From the NCBI RefSeq assembly GCF_002295065.1, contig NZ_NSGG01000004.1, positions 372,001 through 436,000 of the forward strand: a stretch of 64,000 nucleotides of DNA, written 5' to 3'. A model generated the notes under the pieces. That model did no database searches, was not told the DNA's origin, and worked only from the letters and a program-made list of their open reading frames with translations. This DNA comes from Mesorhizobium sp. WSM3859. Lineage in GTDB: Bacteria; Pseudomonadota; Alphaproteobacteria; Rhizobiales; Rhizobiaceae. Below, piece after piece: positions 8,839 through 17,829 of the stretch (position 1 is the first letter of the stretch; each line of letters starts with the position of its first letter). A program made the translations under genes and the position numbers.

Positions 8839-9882
8839 GTGTCGAATTATCCGCTTTCCTACAAGCTGTCCTGGCTGCCGCGCCTACTGAGACCGTCGCT
8901 TGGCGGCGACAGCAATGGTTTCGGTGCGTCCAAGGCGACGTTGATCGATCCGCCGCCGATGCGGACCGTGCGGCTGGCGTTCGTCGGCGACATTTCGGCG
9001 GTCGCCAATCGCGAAGCGCCGGAATGCGATCCGGCGATCTCCACGCTGCTTTCATCGGCCGACCTCGTGGTCGGCAATTGCGAAAGTCCGATCGTCGAGC
9101 GCCCACGCGCGGCGATGGGCACAAGGCTCGGCACGCATCACGCGATGAGCGAGCGTTTCCTGGCCGGTGCGCTTGCAGCCGCCGGCGTCGCGCGCGACAG
9201 GCTCATTCTGTCGCTGGCCAACAATCATGTGCTCGACCAGGGGATTGGCGGTTTCGAGGAAACGCTCGCGGCGCTCAGCCGGCTCGGGATCCGGACCATC
9301 GGCACGGCTGCCGACGGACCTGTCCAGCGTCATGCCGCCGGATCGCTGACGATCGGCTTTGCGGCCTTCACGCTCTGGCGTAACACCGGCGCCGCGCCAT
9401 TTGAGGAACGTATCTCCGTGCGTGCCGCCGAATGGTCGCGCGAGGCTGCTTCCGACATCGACCTGCTTTGCGCGGTGCCGCATTGGGATTGGGAGTTCCG
9501 GCATTTTCCGAGGCCGGCGACGCGGGCGTTGGCGAAGCGGCTGGCGCATTCTGGCGCTCGGCTGATCGTCGGGCATCATGCCCATGTCGTGCAACCGGTC
9601 GAGCGCATCGGCGGCAGCGTCACCGCCTATGGGCTCGGCGATTTCCTCGGCACTGCCTTGGCTAGGCCACCATGGCCGGCACGCATCGGCTCGATATTCG
9701 TGGTCGATGTCAGCGCCGATCCCGCCACGCGCGGCATGATCGCCGCCTACCGGCAGCATTTCTTCATGCGGCTCCGAGCAGGCAATCACGAGCGGCTGGT
9801 GCCGGTGGAGGCGCTGGATGGCCCGCTCAAGCAAAGGGTTACGGCGCGGCTGGAGGCGATTTTTCCTGCTCTCGCGAACTAG
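8839..9882 (+). CDS. CapA family (PGA_cap) metallophosphatase-like protein
   Basis: A 347-residue member of the CapA / poly-gamma-glutamate-synthesis metallophosphatase fold. Visible motifs are FVGDIS, VGNCESPI, SLANNHVLDQG, PHWDWEF and GHHAHVVQPVE, the metal-binding loops of the family in their usual order, and LGDFLG. No signal peptide or CapB/CapC partners are present, so a capsule role cannot be assumed; a phosphodiesterase or phosphatase role is plausible. Start is GTG. The DUF3137 gene follows 81 bases downstream on the same strand and may be cotranscribed. Confidence 0.88.
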   Translation: MSNYPLSYKLSWLPRLLRPSLGGDSNGFGASKATLIDPPPMRTVRLAFVGDISAVANREAPECDPAISTLLSSADLVVGNCESPIVERPRAAMGTRLGTHHAMSERFLAGALAAAGVARDRLILSLANNHVLDQGIGGFEETLAALSRLGIRTIGTAADGPVQRHAAGSLTIGFAAFTLWRNTGAAPFEERISVRAAEWSREAASDIDLLCAVPHWDWEFRHFPRPATRALAKRLAHSGARLIVGHHAHVVQPVERIGGSVTAYGLGDFLGTALARPPWPARIGSIFVVDVSADPATRGMIAAYRQHFFMRLRAGNHERLVPVEALDGPLKQRVTARLEAIFPALAN

Positions 9883-9963
9883 TTGCCGATCGCCGCGGGC
9901 GCAGGCGACTTTCGCGCAAAAGCCGCTATCATAAGCCGATCTCAGCGGCGGCCGGGGGTGGCC

Positions 9964-10935
9964 ATGGAAGCAGCGGATTTCATGCCGAGCGAGGCGGTGA
10001 TCGCGGGCATCAGGCGCGGCATCGAGGAGTATGAGGCGAAACGGGCGTCGGTTCAGGGACAGGTCCGCTGGCGAGTGCCGGTGTTCGTCGGCCTGGTCGT
10101 CGTCTTCGTCGCGCTGATAGCCTGGCTGTTCAACGCCGCCGCCGATCCGCACGAGCAGTGGCTCTCGACGCCGCATGTCTTTCTCTATCTCGGCGGCATG
10201 ATCGTCGCGGTGGTGCTCTATTTCCAGGCGCTGAGGCCGGCGACCCGGTTGCAGCAATCCTTCCGCGATACGCTGCTGCCGATGATCTTCGGCTTCGTGC
10301 GCGATGTCCGCTACCAGCATGGCGCGCGGCCGAACTCCTTCGACAGGATGCCGCGCGAAACGGTCGGCGCCTTCAACCGGCAGGGCTTCGACGACGTCAT
10401 TTCGGGGCGCTACGAGGATTTTCCCTTCGAGCTCTATGAGGCGAAGCTCTGGGAGGGCTCCGGCAAGAGCGAGACGGTTGCCTTCAAGGGCGTCATCGTC
10501 GCCTTCGAGACCATCGAGCCGTTCCCGGGAACGCTGGTTGCGGCGCGCAAGGCCGGTAAGGTAGCGCACTTCTTTCGCGGCATGTTCGCCTCGAAGATGC
10601 AGGAACTGTCAACCGGCGTCGAAGACCTCGATGACACCTATGAATTCCGCACCGACAATGTCGAGGCGGCGCGGCCGCTGGTGACCGGCCGGATGGCGCA
10701 GGCTCTGACCTGGCTGCGCGAGACATGGCCCTACGACCAGGCGCGGGTAGCGCTCAGCGGCAGCGACGGCTTTCTGTTGATGCCGCGCTCGAAGAACTTT
10801 TTCGAGCTGCCGGATATTTCGCAACCGATCGACTACAACAGGCATGTTGCGCCGATGATCACCGATCTCGGCGCCATGCTGGCGACCGCGGCGCTGGTAC
10901 GAAAGATTGGCGCGAGAGACGAAGCTGCCGACTAG
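9964..10935 (+). CDS. DUF3137 membrane protein
   Basis: A 323-residue protein with two membrane segments close to the N-terminus (about residues 33-55 and 70-90: VPVFVGLVVVFVALIAWLF and VFLYLGGMIVAVVLYF). A large cytoplasmic domain follows, containing YEDFPFELYEAKLW, GVIVAFE and SGSDGFLLMPRSKNFFELPD, as in the DUF3137 family. Function is unknown. An upstream in-frame extension to 9883 exists, but the ATG at 9964, preceded by GGGGGTGG, gives the normal family start. It follows the CapA-like gene and converges with the DUF2314 gene. Confidence 0.87.
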   Translation: MEAADFMPSEAVIAGIRRGIEEYEAKRASVQGQVRWRVPVFVGLVVVFVALIAWLFNAAADPHEQWLSTPHVFLYLGGMIVAVVLYFQALRPATRLQQSFRDTLLPMIFGFVRDVRYQHGARPNSFDRMPRETVGAFNRQGFDDVISGRYEDFPFELYEAKLWEGSGKSETVAFKGVIVAFETIEPFPGTLVAARKAGKVAHFFRGMFASKMQELSTGVEDLDDTYEFRTDNVEAARPLVTGRMAQALTWLRETWPYDQARVALSGSDGFLLMPRSKNFFELPDISQPIDYNRHVAPMITDLGAMLATAALVRKIGARDEAAD

Positions 10936-10943
10936 ACTAGGGT

Positions 10944-11426
10944 TCAGCAGTCGAAGCCGTATTGGGTACGCATGTAATCGGCCTCTTCCTTAGACATCTT
11001 CTTGAGCATCACGCAGACGGTGAAGCTGCCGACCTGATGACCGTTTTTGGTGTAGCCCCAGTCGGAGATATCGTCCCTGGTGAATTCGATGTTCTGGCCG
11101 AGCACGACGTTGCGGACGATTTCCGGCTCGTTCGCCAATATGCCGACGAAGCCCGTCTCGGTCCGCTTGAAAGGGATGACCCAGAAATGCTCCGTCGCAT
11201 TTCCATCGGCGATCATCACTTTCAGCTTGAACTTGTCGGTACCCGGCGGCGGAGTGTCGGACAAAGCCAGGAATTCATCGAGGCTCGATCGCGCCTTGTC
11301 GATCGCCGCGGCCATTTCGGCGTCGTCGGAGGCGATCATCATCGCCTTGTCGTCGTTTTGCGCGCGAGCGTGCAAGGGAGCGAGCGCTAGCAGCAGGCAT
11401 AGCGCGATACGAATGGCAATTGTCAT
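10944..11426 (-). CDS. DUF2314 (YegJ-like) secreted protein
   Basis: A 160-residue protein with signal peptide MTIAIRIALCLLLALAPLHARA followed by a DUF2314 domain: ARSSLDEFLAL, EHFWVIPFKRTETGFVGILANEP and IEFTRDDISDWGYTKNG are the family hallmarks, as in E. coli YegJ. The domain is found in periplasmic and cytoplasmic proteins of unknown role. The ATG at 11426, after a GGGGGG stretch, gives a proper signal peptide, which favours it over an upstream in-frame codon. It is convergent with DUF3137, with 8 bases between the stops. Confidence 0.88.
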   Translation of the reverse strand: MTIAIRIALCLLLALAPLHARAQNDDKAMMIASDDAEMAAAIDKARSSLDEFLALSDTPPPGTDKFKLKVMIADGNATEHFWVIPFKRTETGFVGILANEPEIVRNVVLGQNIEFTRDDISDWGYTKNGHQVGSFTVCVMLKKMSKEEADYMRTQYGFDC

Positions 11427-11565
11427 GACACCCCCCGGCCAAGGCCAATATCCTTGCGCATTATCTTCGGGCAATGTGTCGGCTTTATCAATCGGGGCTG
11501 CGGCTTGCGAACCGGCCCACGCTAATTGTCATCGGCGTTTGAAGATCAAACTGTGCAGGCTTGGA

Positions 11566-12081
11566 TCAAAGACCTGTCAGACCGGCCAGCCAGCTTGCCG
11601 AGCGCTTCGCAGCGTCCACCGTTGCGCCGGCGGCGCGGCTGAGGTCGGTCTTGACCACGGCATAGCCGGCCTTGGTGCGGTAAAGCACGGCGCGGCCGCC
11701 GTCGACCGATCCATCGAAGGCAACCGGCTTCGCGGCTTCGGTTTCGCTGGCGGTCACCATTCCGCCGACTGGAGCGCTCGGGCGATGGTCCAACTCGGGC
11801 GGCAGCGGGGCGAGGGTTTCGACGACGCGGTTCCTGGGCTTCAGATCCGGCCTGGAGGCTTTCGCGGCAAGCTCGGAGGAAGAGGCCGAGCCCTTGACGC
11901 GGCAGATGCCTGAAACCAGCGGATAATTGAAATTGCGCTGATGCAGCATCTGGCTCTTCATCGCCGCCTCGCAGTCGGCGATCGTCGCCCATTTGGCCGG
12001 CGTCTCGCCGATATATTCGCACAGCTTCGCGTCGCAGTCGCAGCCGACAATGGTCATGGCGACAAGGGCGGTCTTGATCAC
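11566..12081 (-). CDS. hypothetical protein with cysteine-rich N-terminus
   Basis: I do not recognise this 171-residue protein. It begins MIKTALVAMTIVGCDCDAKLCEYIGETP, a short hydrophobic stretch with clustered cysteines that could be an export or lipoprotein-like signal. A segment with ADCEAAMKSQMLHQRNFNYPLVSGIC follows, which suggests a disulfide-bonded secreted domain, then a proline-rich linker and a short tail. Start is GTG with AGGGA 9 bases upstream. Codon use agrees with neighbouring genes. It stands alone on the minus strand. Confidence 0.65.
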   Translation of the reverse strand: MIKTALVAMTIVGCDCDAKLCEYIGETPAKWATIADCEAAMKSQMLHQRNFNYPLVSGICRVKGSASSSELAAKASRPDLKPRNRVVETLAPLPPELDHRPSAPVGGMVTASETEAAKPVAFDGSVDGGRAVLYRTKAGYAVVKTDLSRAAGATVDAAKRSASWLAGLTGL

Positions 12082-12244
12082 GGTCTTGTCCCTTCGAAAT
12101 TGCTACCCATTCCCCACATGCATCAATCCATGCCGAACAAGGCGGGATTTGGCCGCGATTGTGAAATGTGGATGACGGGGCGTTTCCGAAGGTTGCTCAG
12201 GCGGCGACTGTGACCGAAATGCCTCAGGCAGGCCTGGCCGTCCC

Positions 12245-12280
12245 AAAAAGGCAGTCGGCGCTGGGATTTCTCCCAGCGCC
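12245..12280 (-). terminator. candidate intrinsic terminator of the small gene at 12287
   Basis: A perfect 10-bp stem (GGCGCTGGGA at 12257-12266 with TCCCAGCGCC at 12271-12280, 4-base loop) is followed on the minus strand, after 6 bases, by CTTTTT (12250-12245). The T run exists only in the leftward direction, so it should end a leftward transcript. The gap before the T run is longer than ideal. Confidence 0.5.
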
Positions 12281-12286
12281 TCCCTG

Positions 12287-12439
12287 TCAGATCAGGAACC
12301 GGTCGAGGCAGCAACTTCCGTAAAGTCGTCGCGCCATGCCAGCCTTGATTTTGACGGTCCTGCCAGTCGCCACCCGAAGGCAGCGCCCGTTCCAGACCAC
12401 GCCGATCTCCACCCTTGCGGGCTTCGCCCAGCGTGCCAT
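12287..12439 (-). CDS. possible small protein, unrecognised
   Basis: A 50-residue frame starting MARWAKPARVEIG and ending GSCCLDRFLI. Reasons to take it seriously are GC-rich third codon positions throughout, a GGGA about 10 bases before the ATG, and the terminator-like hairpin 7 bases after its stop on the same strand. No family is recognised. A longer in-frame start at 12535 is possible. It could also be a non-coding transcript ended by the same hairpin. Confidence 0.32.
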   Translation of the reverse strand: MARWAKPARVEIGVVWNGRCLRVATGRTVKIKAGMARRLYGSCCLDRFLI

Positions 12440-12888
12440 CGAAGGTTTTTCCCGGCCTTCATGGCAGCATCGGTCCGCCGTCGGCGTTGGCACGCTTTCC
12501 GCGGTACCCGTAGGTCTCGGCATCCGTCCCTCCAACAGGCGAGCCTGCTCTCGTTCTGGGCCGTACGGGCCTCAGGAAATCCGCCTTGCGCTTTTGCCTT
12601 TCGGCTGGGGCGTTCAGTGGCCGCCTGAGATGGGTTGAATGTACGCCGGGTAAGCGGTTTGCGGAATGCCCACCCGCCTGTGGATAGCGGGATTATCGGG
12701 GACCAACGGCAAAAGCCTCGGAATTCGGCGGCCGAACCCCTTAGACAGCCTGCCCCGCTTTTTTAGCGACCTTGGATGTTGGAGCCTTGCTCCGCCGACC
12801 GGTCCGCGTTTGAATGTCGGCAAAAGAGTTTGGGCGCCAGCATGAACTCTGCCGCGCATTTGCGCGATGTGCCTCGGGGGAGGTCGGA
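12440..12888. other. intergenic region before the lipid kinase
   Basis: No convincing gene is seen in these 450 bases. They hold GGCCGTACGGGCC, a C-rich stretch followed by CTTTTTTAGC near 12760, and the upstream region of the lipid kinase gene. An in-frame ATG at 12814 would extend that kinase by 25 residues without homology to the family. Confidence 0.4.
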
Positions 12889-13827
12889 TTGAAGGTCGGG
12901 GTGGTTCTCAATCCGATTGCCGGAGGCGGCAGCCTCAAGCGGCACTGGGCGGAGGCGGCGGCATCGCTCAAGGCGAATTTCGGCGATTTCGAACTGCGCG
13001 AGACGCAAGCCAGCGGCGACGCCGAGCGGCTGGCGATCGACCTCGCGGCCGGCGGATGCGAGCTGGTGATCGCGGCCGGCGGCGATGGCACCGCCAGCGA
13101 GGTGGCCGACGGGCTGCTGCAGGCACAATCCGAGATCGGTCATGAAAGCGCGCTTGGACTTCTGCCCTGCGGCACCGGCATCGACTTCGCGCGGGGGCTT
13201 GGCCTGCCGCGCGGCATAGGCGCCTCGGTCAAGCAAATGGCGGATGCCAAGGGCCGGAAAATCGACGCCGGCCGCGTCTGCTATATCGACGATCATGGCG
13301 CGCTGGCCAGCCGCCACTTCATCAACATCGCCAGCCTTGGCCTGTCCGGCGCCACCGATCGCGCCGTCAATGCCGACAAGCGCAAGGGCAGGGTCTCGGC
13401 CAAGGCGCTGTTCTTCTGGCGCACGGTGCTGGAGTTCGTCCGCTATCGCTTCCAGGACGTTCGGATCACCATCGACGACGGCGAGCCGGTCGAGGCGCGC
13501 ATGGCGCTGGTGGCGGTGGCCAACGGCAAATTCTTCGGCGGCGGCATGATGATCGCCCCGGACGCCGAACTTGCCGACGGCCAGTTCGACATCGTCATCC
13601 TGCGCGCCGCCGGCAAGCTCGGCCTGATCAGGGACATTCGCCTGCTCTATGGCGGACGGCATCGCAACCATCCGGCCATCACCATCCTGCGTGGCCGCAA
13701 GGTGCTGGTTGAGCCTCTGGGCGATGCCGAGAAGAACGGCGCGCTGGTCGACATAGACGGGGAGTCACCAGGCCGGATTCCGGCGACATTCGAAATCCTG
13801 CCTGGCGCGCTGACGCTGAGAGGTTGA
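12889..13827 (+). CDS. diacylglycerol-kinase family lipid kinase (YegS/DgkB type)
   Basis: A 312-residue lipid kinase of the DAGK catalytic domain family, which phosphorylates diacylglycerol or related lipids at the inner membrane. It opens VGVVLNPIAGGG, has the nucleotide-binding GGDGTASEVADGL and LLPCGTGIDFARGLGL motifs, and the C-terminal lobe with VANGKFFGGGMMIAPDAELADG. The TTG at 12889 was chosen because GGGGGAGG lies just before it and the domain begins at residue 2. The exact lipid substrate cannot be read from sequence. Confidence 0.9.
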   Translation: MKVGVVLNPIAGGGSLKRHWAEAAASLKANFGDFELRETQASGDAERLAIDLAAGGCELVIAAGGDGTASEVADGLLQAQSEIGHESALGLLPCGTGIDFARGLGLPRGIGASVKQMADAKGRKIDAGRVCYIDDHGALASRHFINIASLGLSGATDRAVNADKRKGRVSAKALFFWRTVLEFVRYRFQDVRITIDDGEPVEARMALVAVANGKFFGGGMMIAPDAELADGQFDIVILRAAGKLGLIRDIRLLYGGRHRNHPAITILRGRKVLVEPLGDAEKNGALVDIDGESPGRIPATFEILPGALTLRG

Positions 13828-13899
13828 ATCAACTGCTTGAGAGGCCGATTCAACCGGCGCAGTCAGGCGATTGAAACAGCTGGCTAAATTTTAGCCGGA

Positions 13900-14817
13900 T
13901 TACAGTTCGAGCCTGGCCGGAAAGCCCGGCGCGCGAAGCTCCACGCCGACCGCATCCTCGAGCAGCTTGACGATCTGCGTCGACCAGGCGTCGCCGCCAT
14001 AAGCACGCTTGCCTTCCTCGAAGATCGCGTTGACGCGTGTCGCCAGATCGAGCGGCGCGCCGAAATCCCGGCCCATGGCAAGCGCGAAGCCGAGATCCTT
14101 CAGCGCCAGGTCCATGGTGAAACCAATGTCGTAGGAGCCGTTCAGGATGAGCTGGCTTTCGGTCTCGTGGACGAAGCTGTTGCCGGAAGAGGCGACGATG
14201 GCATGGTAGGCCTGGGCGAGGTCGAGCCCGCCTTGCTTGGCCAGCATCAACGCCTCGCCGGCGGCGACCAGATGGATGAAGGCCAGCATGTTGGTGATGA
14301 CCTTGATCACCGCTGCCGCACCGACTGGTCCCATCAGGAAGGATTTTGCGCACATCGCTTCGATCGCCGGGCGATGGCGTTCGTAGAGCGCGGCGTCGCC
14401 GCCGACGAGGGCGGTAATCCTGCCCGCAGCCGCAAGATGCACGCCGCCGGTGACCGGGCATTCCAGCGTCTCGACGCCCTTGGCCGAAGCAAGCGCGGCA
14501 AGCCGTACAATCTCGTCGCGACCATTGGTCGACATTTCGATCCAGGTGCCGCCCTTGGGCAGTCCCTGGAGCAATCCGTCCGAGCCGGCCAGCACCGCTT
14601 CGCTGACCTTTGGCGACGGCAGGCAGGTGATCGCATTGCCGGCGCGGGCGGCGGCTTCGGCCGGGCTCGCCGCCGCCGTGGCGCCGAGCGCGACGAGGCG
14701 TTCGACCGCCGCCGGGTCACGGTCGACAACGGTGACGGCGAAGCCGTGGCGCAGCAGGCTGGCGGCAAGATTGCCGCCGAGATGGCCGAGCCCGATGAAG
14801 GCGTAAGCGGTGGTCAC
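13900..14817 (-). CDS. NAD(P)-dependent 3-hydroxyisobutyrate dehydrogenase family oxidoreductase
   Basis: A 305-residue beta-hydroxyacid dehydrogenase. The Rossmann start is FIGLGHLGGNLAASL, with VVDRDP closing the second strand. The substrate loop CPVTGGVHLAAAGRIT corresponds to the family motif, and the catalytic lysine region is GAAAVIKVITNML. Relatives reduce or oxidise 3-hydroxyisobutyrate, tartronate semialdehyde or similar. It starts with GTG overlapping the stop of the enolase-superfamily gene (GTGA, 4 bases), so translation is coupled. It is the last gene of a three-gene leftward operon, which suggests reduction of a short aldehyde-acid made by the upstream enzymes. Confidence 0.92.
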   Translation of the reverse strand: MTTAYAFIGLGHLGGNLAASLLRHGFAVTVVDRDPAAVERLVALGATAAASPAEAAARAGNAITCLPSPKVSEAVLAGSDGLLQGLPKGGTWIEMSTNGRDEIVRLAALASAKGVETLECPVTGGVHLAAAGRITALVGGDAALYERHRPAIEAMCAKSFLMGPVGAAAVIKVITNMLAFIHLVAAGEALMLAKQGGLDLAQAYHAIVASSGNSFVHETESQLILNGSYDIGFTMDLALKDLGFALAMGRDFGAPLDLATRVNAIFEEGKRAYGGDAWSTQIVKLLEDAVGVELRAPGFPARLEL

Positions 14818-16025
14818 GGCATCAGCGGCGTCTGCATCATCTGCAGATGCAGGTCCTTGCCGCTATAGGGATGCGCATCGCAGACCGCCTCGTCGAGCTC
14901 GACGCCGAGGCCCGGCTCCTTCGACGGGATGACGTTGCCGTCCTGCCATTCGATCTTCTTCTTGAGCAGGGTGGCGTGAAAACCATCCCACTGCTTGAGC
15001 GATTCCAGGATGAGGAAGTTGGGCAGGGTGACGGCAAGCTGGATGTTGGCGGCGCCGACGATCGGGCCGCAATAGCAGTGCGGCGCGACCTGGATGTGGT
15101 AGGCCTCCGCCATGGCGGCGATCTTCTTGGTTTCCAAGATGCCGCCCGAGCGGCCGAGATCCGGCTGCAGGATGGTCGCGGCGCGGTTTTCGATGACGCG
15201 GGCGAACTCGAATTTCGTGGTCAGCCGCTCGCCGGTGGCGATCGGGATCGAGGTGCCGCGGGCGACCTGCGCCATCACCTCGGGCATATCAGGCGGCACC
15301 GGCTCCTCGAACCACAGTGGATCGTAAGGCTCGATGGCGCGCGCCAGGCGCAGCGCGCCGGATGCGGTGAACTGGCCATGCGTGCCAAAAAGGATGTCGG
15401 CCCTGGTGCCGACAGCCTCACGGATCGCCTTGATCATTCGCGCCGAAAGGTCGATGTCGATCAGGCGCGGCTGGTGGCCGTCATAGGCGGTGTAGGGGCC
15501 GGCCGGGTCAAGCTTCACGGCGTTGAAGCCCTGCTCGACATATTCGAGCGCGCAGGCGGCAGCCATGTCGGGGTCGTTGTAGACATTCCGGCCGCGCGCA
15601 TCTTCCGAATGGACGCTGCCGGTGTGCGGATAGAGATAGGTATAGGAGCGCAGCGTCTCGTGCACCTGGCCGCCAAGCAGCTTATAGACTGGCTTGTTCG
15701 CCTCCTTGCCGATGATGTCCCAGCAGGCCATTTCCAGCGCGGAAAAGCAGCCCATGCCGGAGACGTCGGGGCGTTGCGTGAAGCCGGAGGAATAGATGCG
15801 GCGGAACAGATTTTCGATGTCGTGCGGGTCGCGTCCGACGAGATAGCGCTCGGCCATGTCCTCGATCATCCTGGCGGTGACATGCGCCGAGAAGGTGGCG
15901 TTGTAGGCTTCGCCATAGCCGACCACGCCGCCATCGGTGGTGAGCTTGACGAAGATGAAATACTTGCCGCCGATGCCGGGCGGCGGGTTGCCGACAACCC
16001 AGGTCTTCATGTCGGTGATTTTCAT
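14814..16025 (-). CDS. mandelate racemase / muconate lactonizing enzyme family dehydratase
   Basis: A 403-residue enolase-superfamily protein of the galactonate or sugar-acid dehydratase type. It has the capping domain (residues 1-125), then the barrel with AVKLDPAGP, GTHGQF, the metal ligands in FEEPVPP and ATGERL, and APHCYCGP near the end, the likely catalytic histidine. The position of the first metal ligand, normally Asp in D-x-H-G, reads G-T-H-G. Substrate is unknown; an aldonic or aldaric acid is likely. The ATG at 16025 follows GGAGG by 8 bases and overlaps the GMC gene stop (ATGA). It is the middle gene of the operon. Confidence 0.9.
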   Translation of the reverse strand: MKITDMKTWVVGNPPPGIGGKYFIFVKLTTDGGVVGYGEAYNATFSAHVTARMIEDMAERYLVGRDPHDIENLFRRIYSSGFTQRPDVSGMGCFSALEMACWDIIGKEANKPVYKLLGGQVHETLRSYTYLYPHTGSVHSEDARGRNVYNDPDMAAACALEYVEQGFNAVKLDPAGPYTAYDGHQPRLIDIDLSARMIKAIREAVGTRADILFGTHGQFTASGALRLARAIEPYDPLWFEEPVPPDMPEVMAQVARGTSIPIATGERLTTKFEFARVIENRAATILQPDLGRSGGILETKKIAAMAEAYHIQVAPHCYCGPIVGAANIQLAVTLPNFLILESLKQWDGFHATLLKKKIEWQDGNVIPSKEPGLGVELDEAVCDAHPYSGKDLHLQMMQTPLMP

Positions 16026-17638
16026 TTCTGATCCTCCAGAACCAGGTCGGCGCCTTTCCATCCGGTCAGGATCGAGGCGGCGTTGGTGTTGCCCGTGATG
16101 TTGTCGGGGAAAATCGAAGCGTCGATGACGCGCAGGCCGTCCAGCCCGTGCACCTTGAGCCGCGGATCGACAACGGCGCGCGCGGCGTCGGGTCCCATGC
16201 GGCAGGTCGAGACCGGATGATAGACGGTGCCCGAGCGTTTCCTGAAATCCTGGATCAGGTCGGCGTCCGATTGTATCGAGGGTCCAGGCAGCACCTCTTC
16301 CTCGATGATCTCGGCCATGGCCGGCATTGCGGCGATCCTGCGCACGAACTTCACGGCCGCCAGCATCTCGTCGACATCGGCATTGGTCGAATAGGCGTTG
16401 GGCGTGATCCTCGGATAGTCGCGCGGGTTGCTCGAGCGGATCATGATCTCGCCGCGGCTGGACGGCCGGCAGTTCGACAGGCCGATCGAGAAGCCCGGCC
16501 AGGGGTCAGGCGTCAGGATCGGACGTTCGCCGCTCTTCGGGATGACGGTCGAGAAGGCCTGGAAATAAAGCTGCATGTTCGGCCGCCTCATCGAGGCGTC
16601 GGTGCGGAAGAAGCCGCCGGCATTGTTCATCGACAGCGAGAGCGGTCCGGAGCGCAAGAGGATGTATTGCATGCCGACGAGCAGCTTGCCCCACCATGGC
16701 CGCAGGATCTGGTTCAGCGTCGGCAGCTTGCCTTTAAAAGTGTAGTTGATGCCGACATGGTCCTGCAGATTGGCGCCGACATTGTCGTTGGCATGGACGA
16801 CCGGGATGCCGAGGTTGCCAAGCAGCGCCGAGGGCCCGACGCCGGACAGCTGCAGCAATTGCGGCGAGTTGATCGAGCCTCCGGAAAGGATCACCTCGCG
16901 GCCGGCGCGTGCCGTCTTCTTCTCGCCGTTCTGTTCATATTCTATGCCGACGGCGCGTTTGCCCTCGAACAGGATTCTTGTCGCCAACGCGTTGGTCTCC
17001 ACGCGAACGTTGCCGCGTTTCATCGCCGGCCGCAGGAAGGCGCGGGCGGCGGACATGCGGCGGCCGTTCTTGGTGGTGATCTGATAGACGCCGACGCCTT
17101 CCTGGGAGGCGCCGTTGAAATCCGGATTGAAGGGCAGGCCGGCCTGCTCGGCGGCCGCCAGATAGCGCTTGGTCAGCGGGTGCACAGCGCGCGAACAATC
17201 GGTGATACGCAGCGGGCCGCCGACACCGCGCCATCGATCGGCGCCGGCGTCATTGTCCTCCATCGCCTTGAACGAGGGCAGCAGATCTTCATAACTCCAG
17301 CCCGGATTGCCGGCGGCGGCCCAGGCGTCAAAATCCTCGCGCGCGCCGCGGATGAAGACCATGGCATTGATCGAGCTCGAGCCGCCGAGCAGCTTGCCGC
17401 GCGGCCAGTGGTCGGCATTGCCCGCTAAGCCGGGGTCCGGCTCGGCCTTGTAGTTCCAGTTGACGGTCGGGTCGAAGAAGGTCTTGCCGTAGCCGAGCGG
17501 CATCTGGACGTAGAACCTTTGATCGGTTCCGCCGGCCTCCAGCACCAGCACCGAGAAGCGGCCCGAAGCCGACAATTTGTCGGCCACGACCGAACCAGCC
17601 GAGCCGGAGCCGACGATGATGAAGTCATAAGTCTGCAT
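16022..17638 (-). CDS. GMC family FAD-dependent oxidoreductase (choline dehydrogenase-like)
   Basis: A 538-residue GMC oxidoreductase. FAD binding is shown by DFIIVGSGSAGSVVADKL at the start and VLEAGG, the GMC signature 1 by GKLLGGSSSINAMVFIRG, and signature 2 by GGSINSPQLLQLSGVG. The C-terminal catalytic region contains TVYHPVSTCRMG and DASIFPDNITGNTNA. It oxidises an alcohol to an aldehyde or acid. The operon with a sugar-acid dehydratase and a hydroxyacid dehydrogenase suggests a catabolic route for a polyol or sugar. It is the first gene of the operon. Confidence 0.94.
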   Translation of the reverse strand: MQTYDFIIVGSGSAGSVVADKLSASGRFSVLVLEAGGTDQRFYVQMPLGYGKTFFDPTVNWNYKAEPDPGLAGNADHWPRGKLLGGSSSINAMVFIRGAREDFDAWAAAGNPGWSYEDLLPSFKAMEDNDAGADRWRGVGGPLRITDCSRAVHPLTKRYLAAAEQAGLPFNPDFNGASQEGVGVYQITTKNGRRMSAARAFLRPAMKRGNVRVETNALATRILFEGKRAVGIEYEQNGEKKTARAGREVILSGGSINSPQLLQLSGVGPSALLGNLGIPVVHANDNVGANLQDHVGINYTFKGKLPTLNQILRPWWGKLLVGMQYILLRSGPLSLSMNNAGGFFRTDASMRRPNMQLYFQAFSTVIPKSGERPILTPDPWPGFSIGLSNCRPSSRGEIMIRSSNPRDYPRITPNAYSTNADVDEMLAAVKFVRRIAAMPAMAEIIEEEVLPGPSIQSDADLIQDFRKRSGTVYHPVSTCRMGPDAARAVVDPRLKVHGLDGLRVIDASIFPDNITGNTNAASILTGWKGADLVLEDQK

Positions 17639-17829
17639 GATAAGCGGGCGCGCTCCGAAATTCGCGGCCTAGCCTAGACATTGCCGGTTCACGTCGTCGC
17701 CGGACCTTCCGGCATGGCTTGTGAAAAAAGCGACCGCTCCGGCGGCGTGGTTTTCGCTTTCAGCAAAGCTTGCGACATCGCAACCGCATTGGTACGGGTT
17801 CAGGAAAGCAGCGGCTGAAGGATTTCCTC

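Noticed and set aside
12614..12859. Minus-strand frame overlapping the lipid kinase upstream region
   Set aside because: No ribosome site, no recognisable protein pattern, and it overlaps the regulatory region of the opposite gene.
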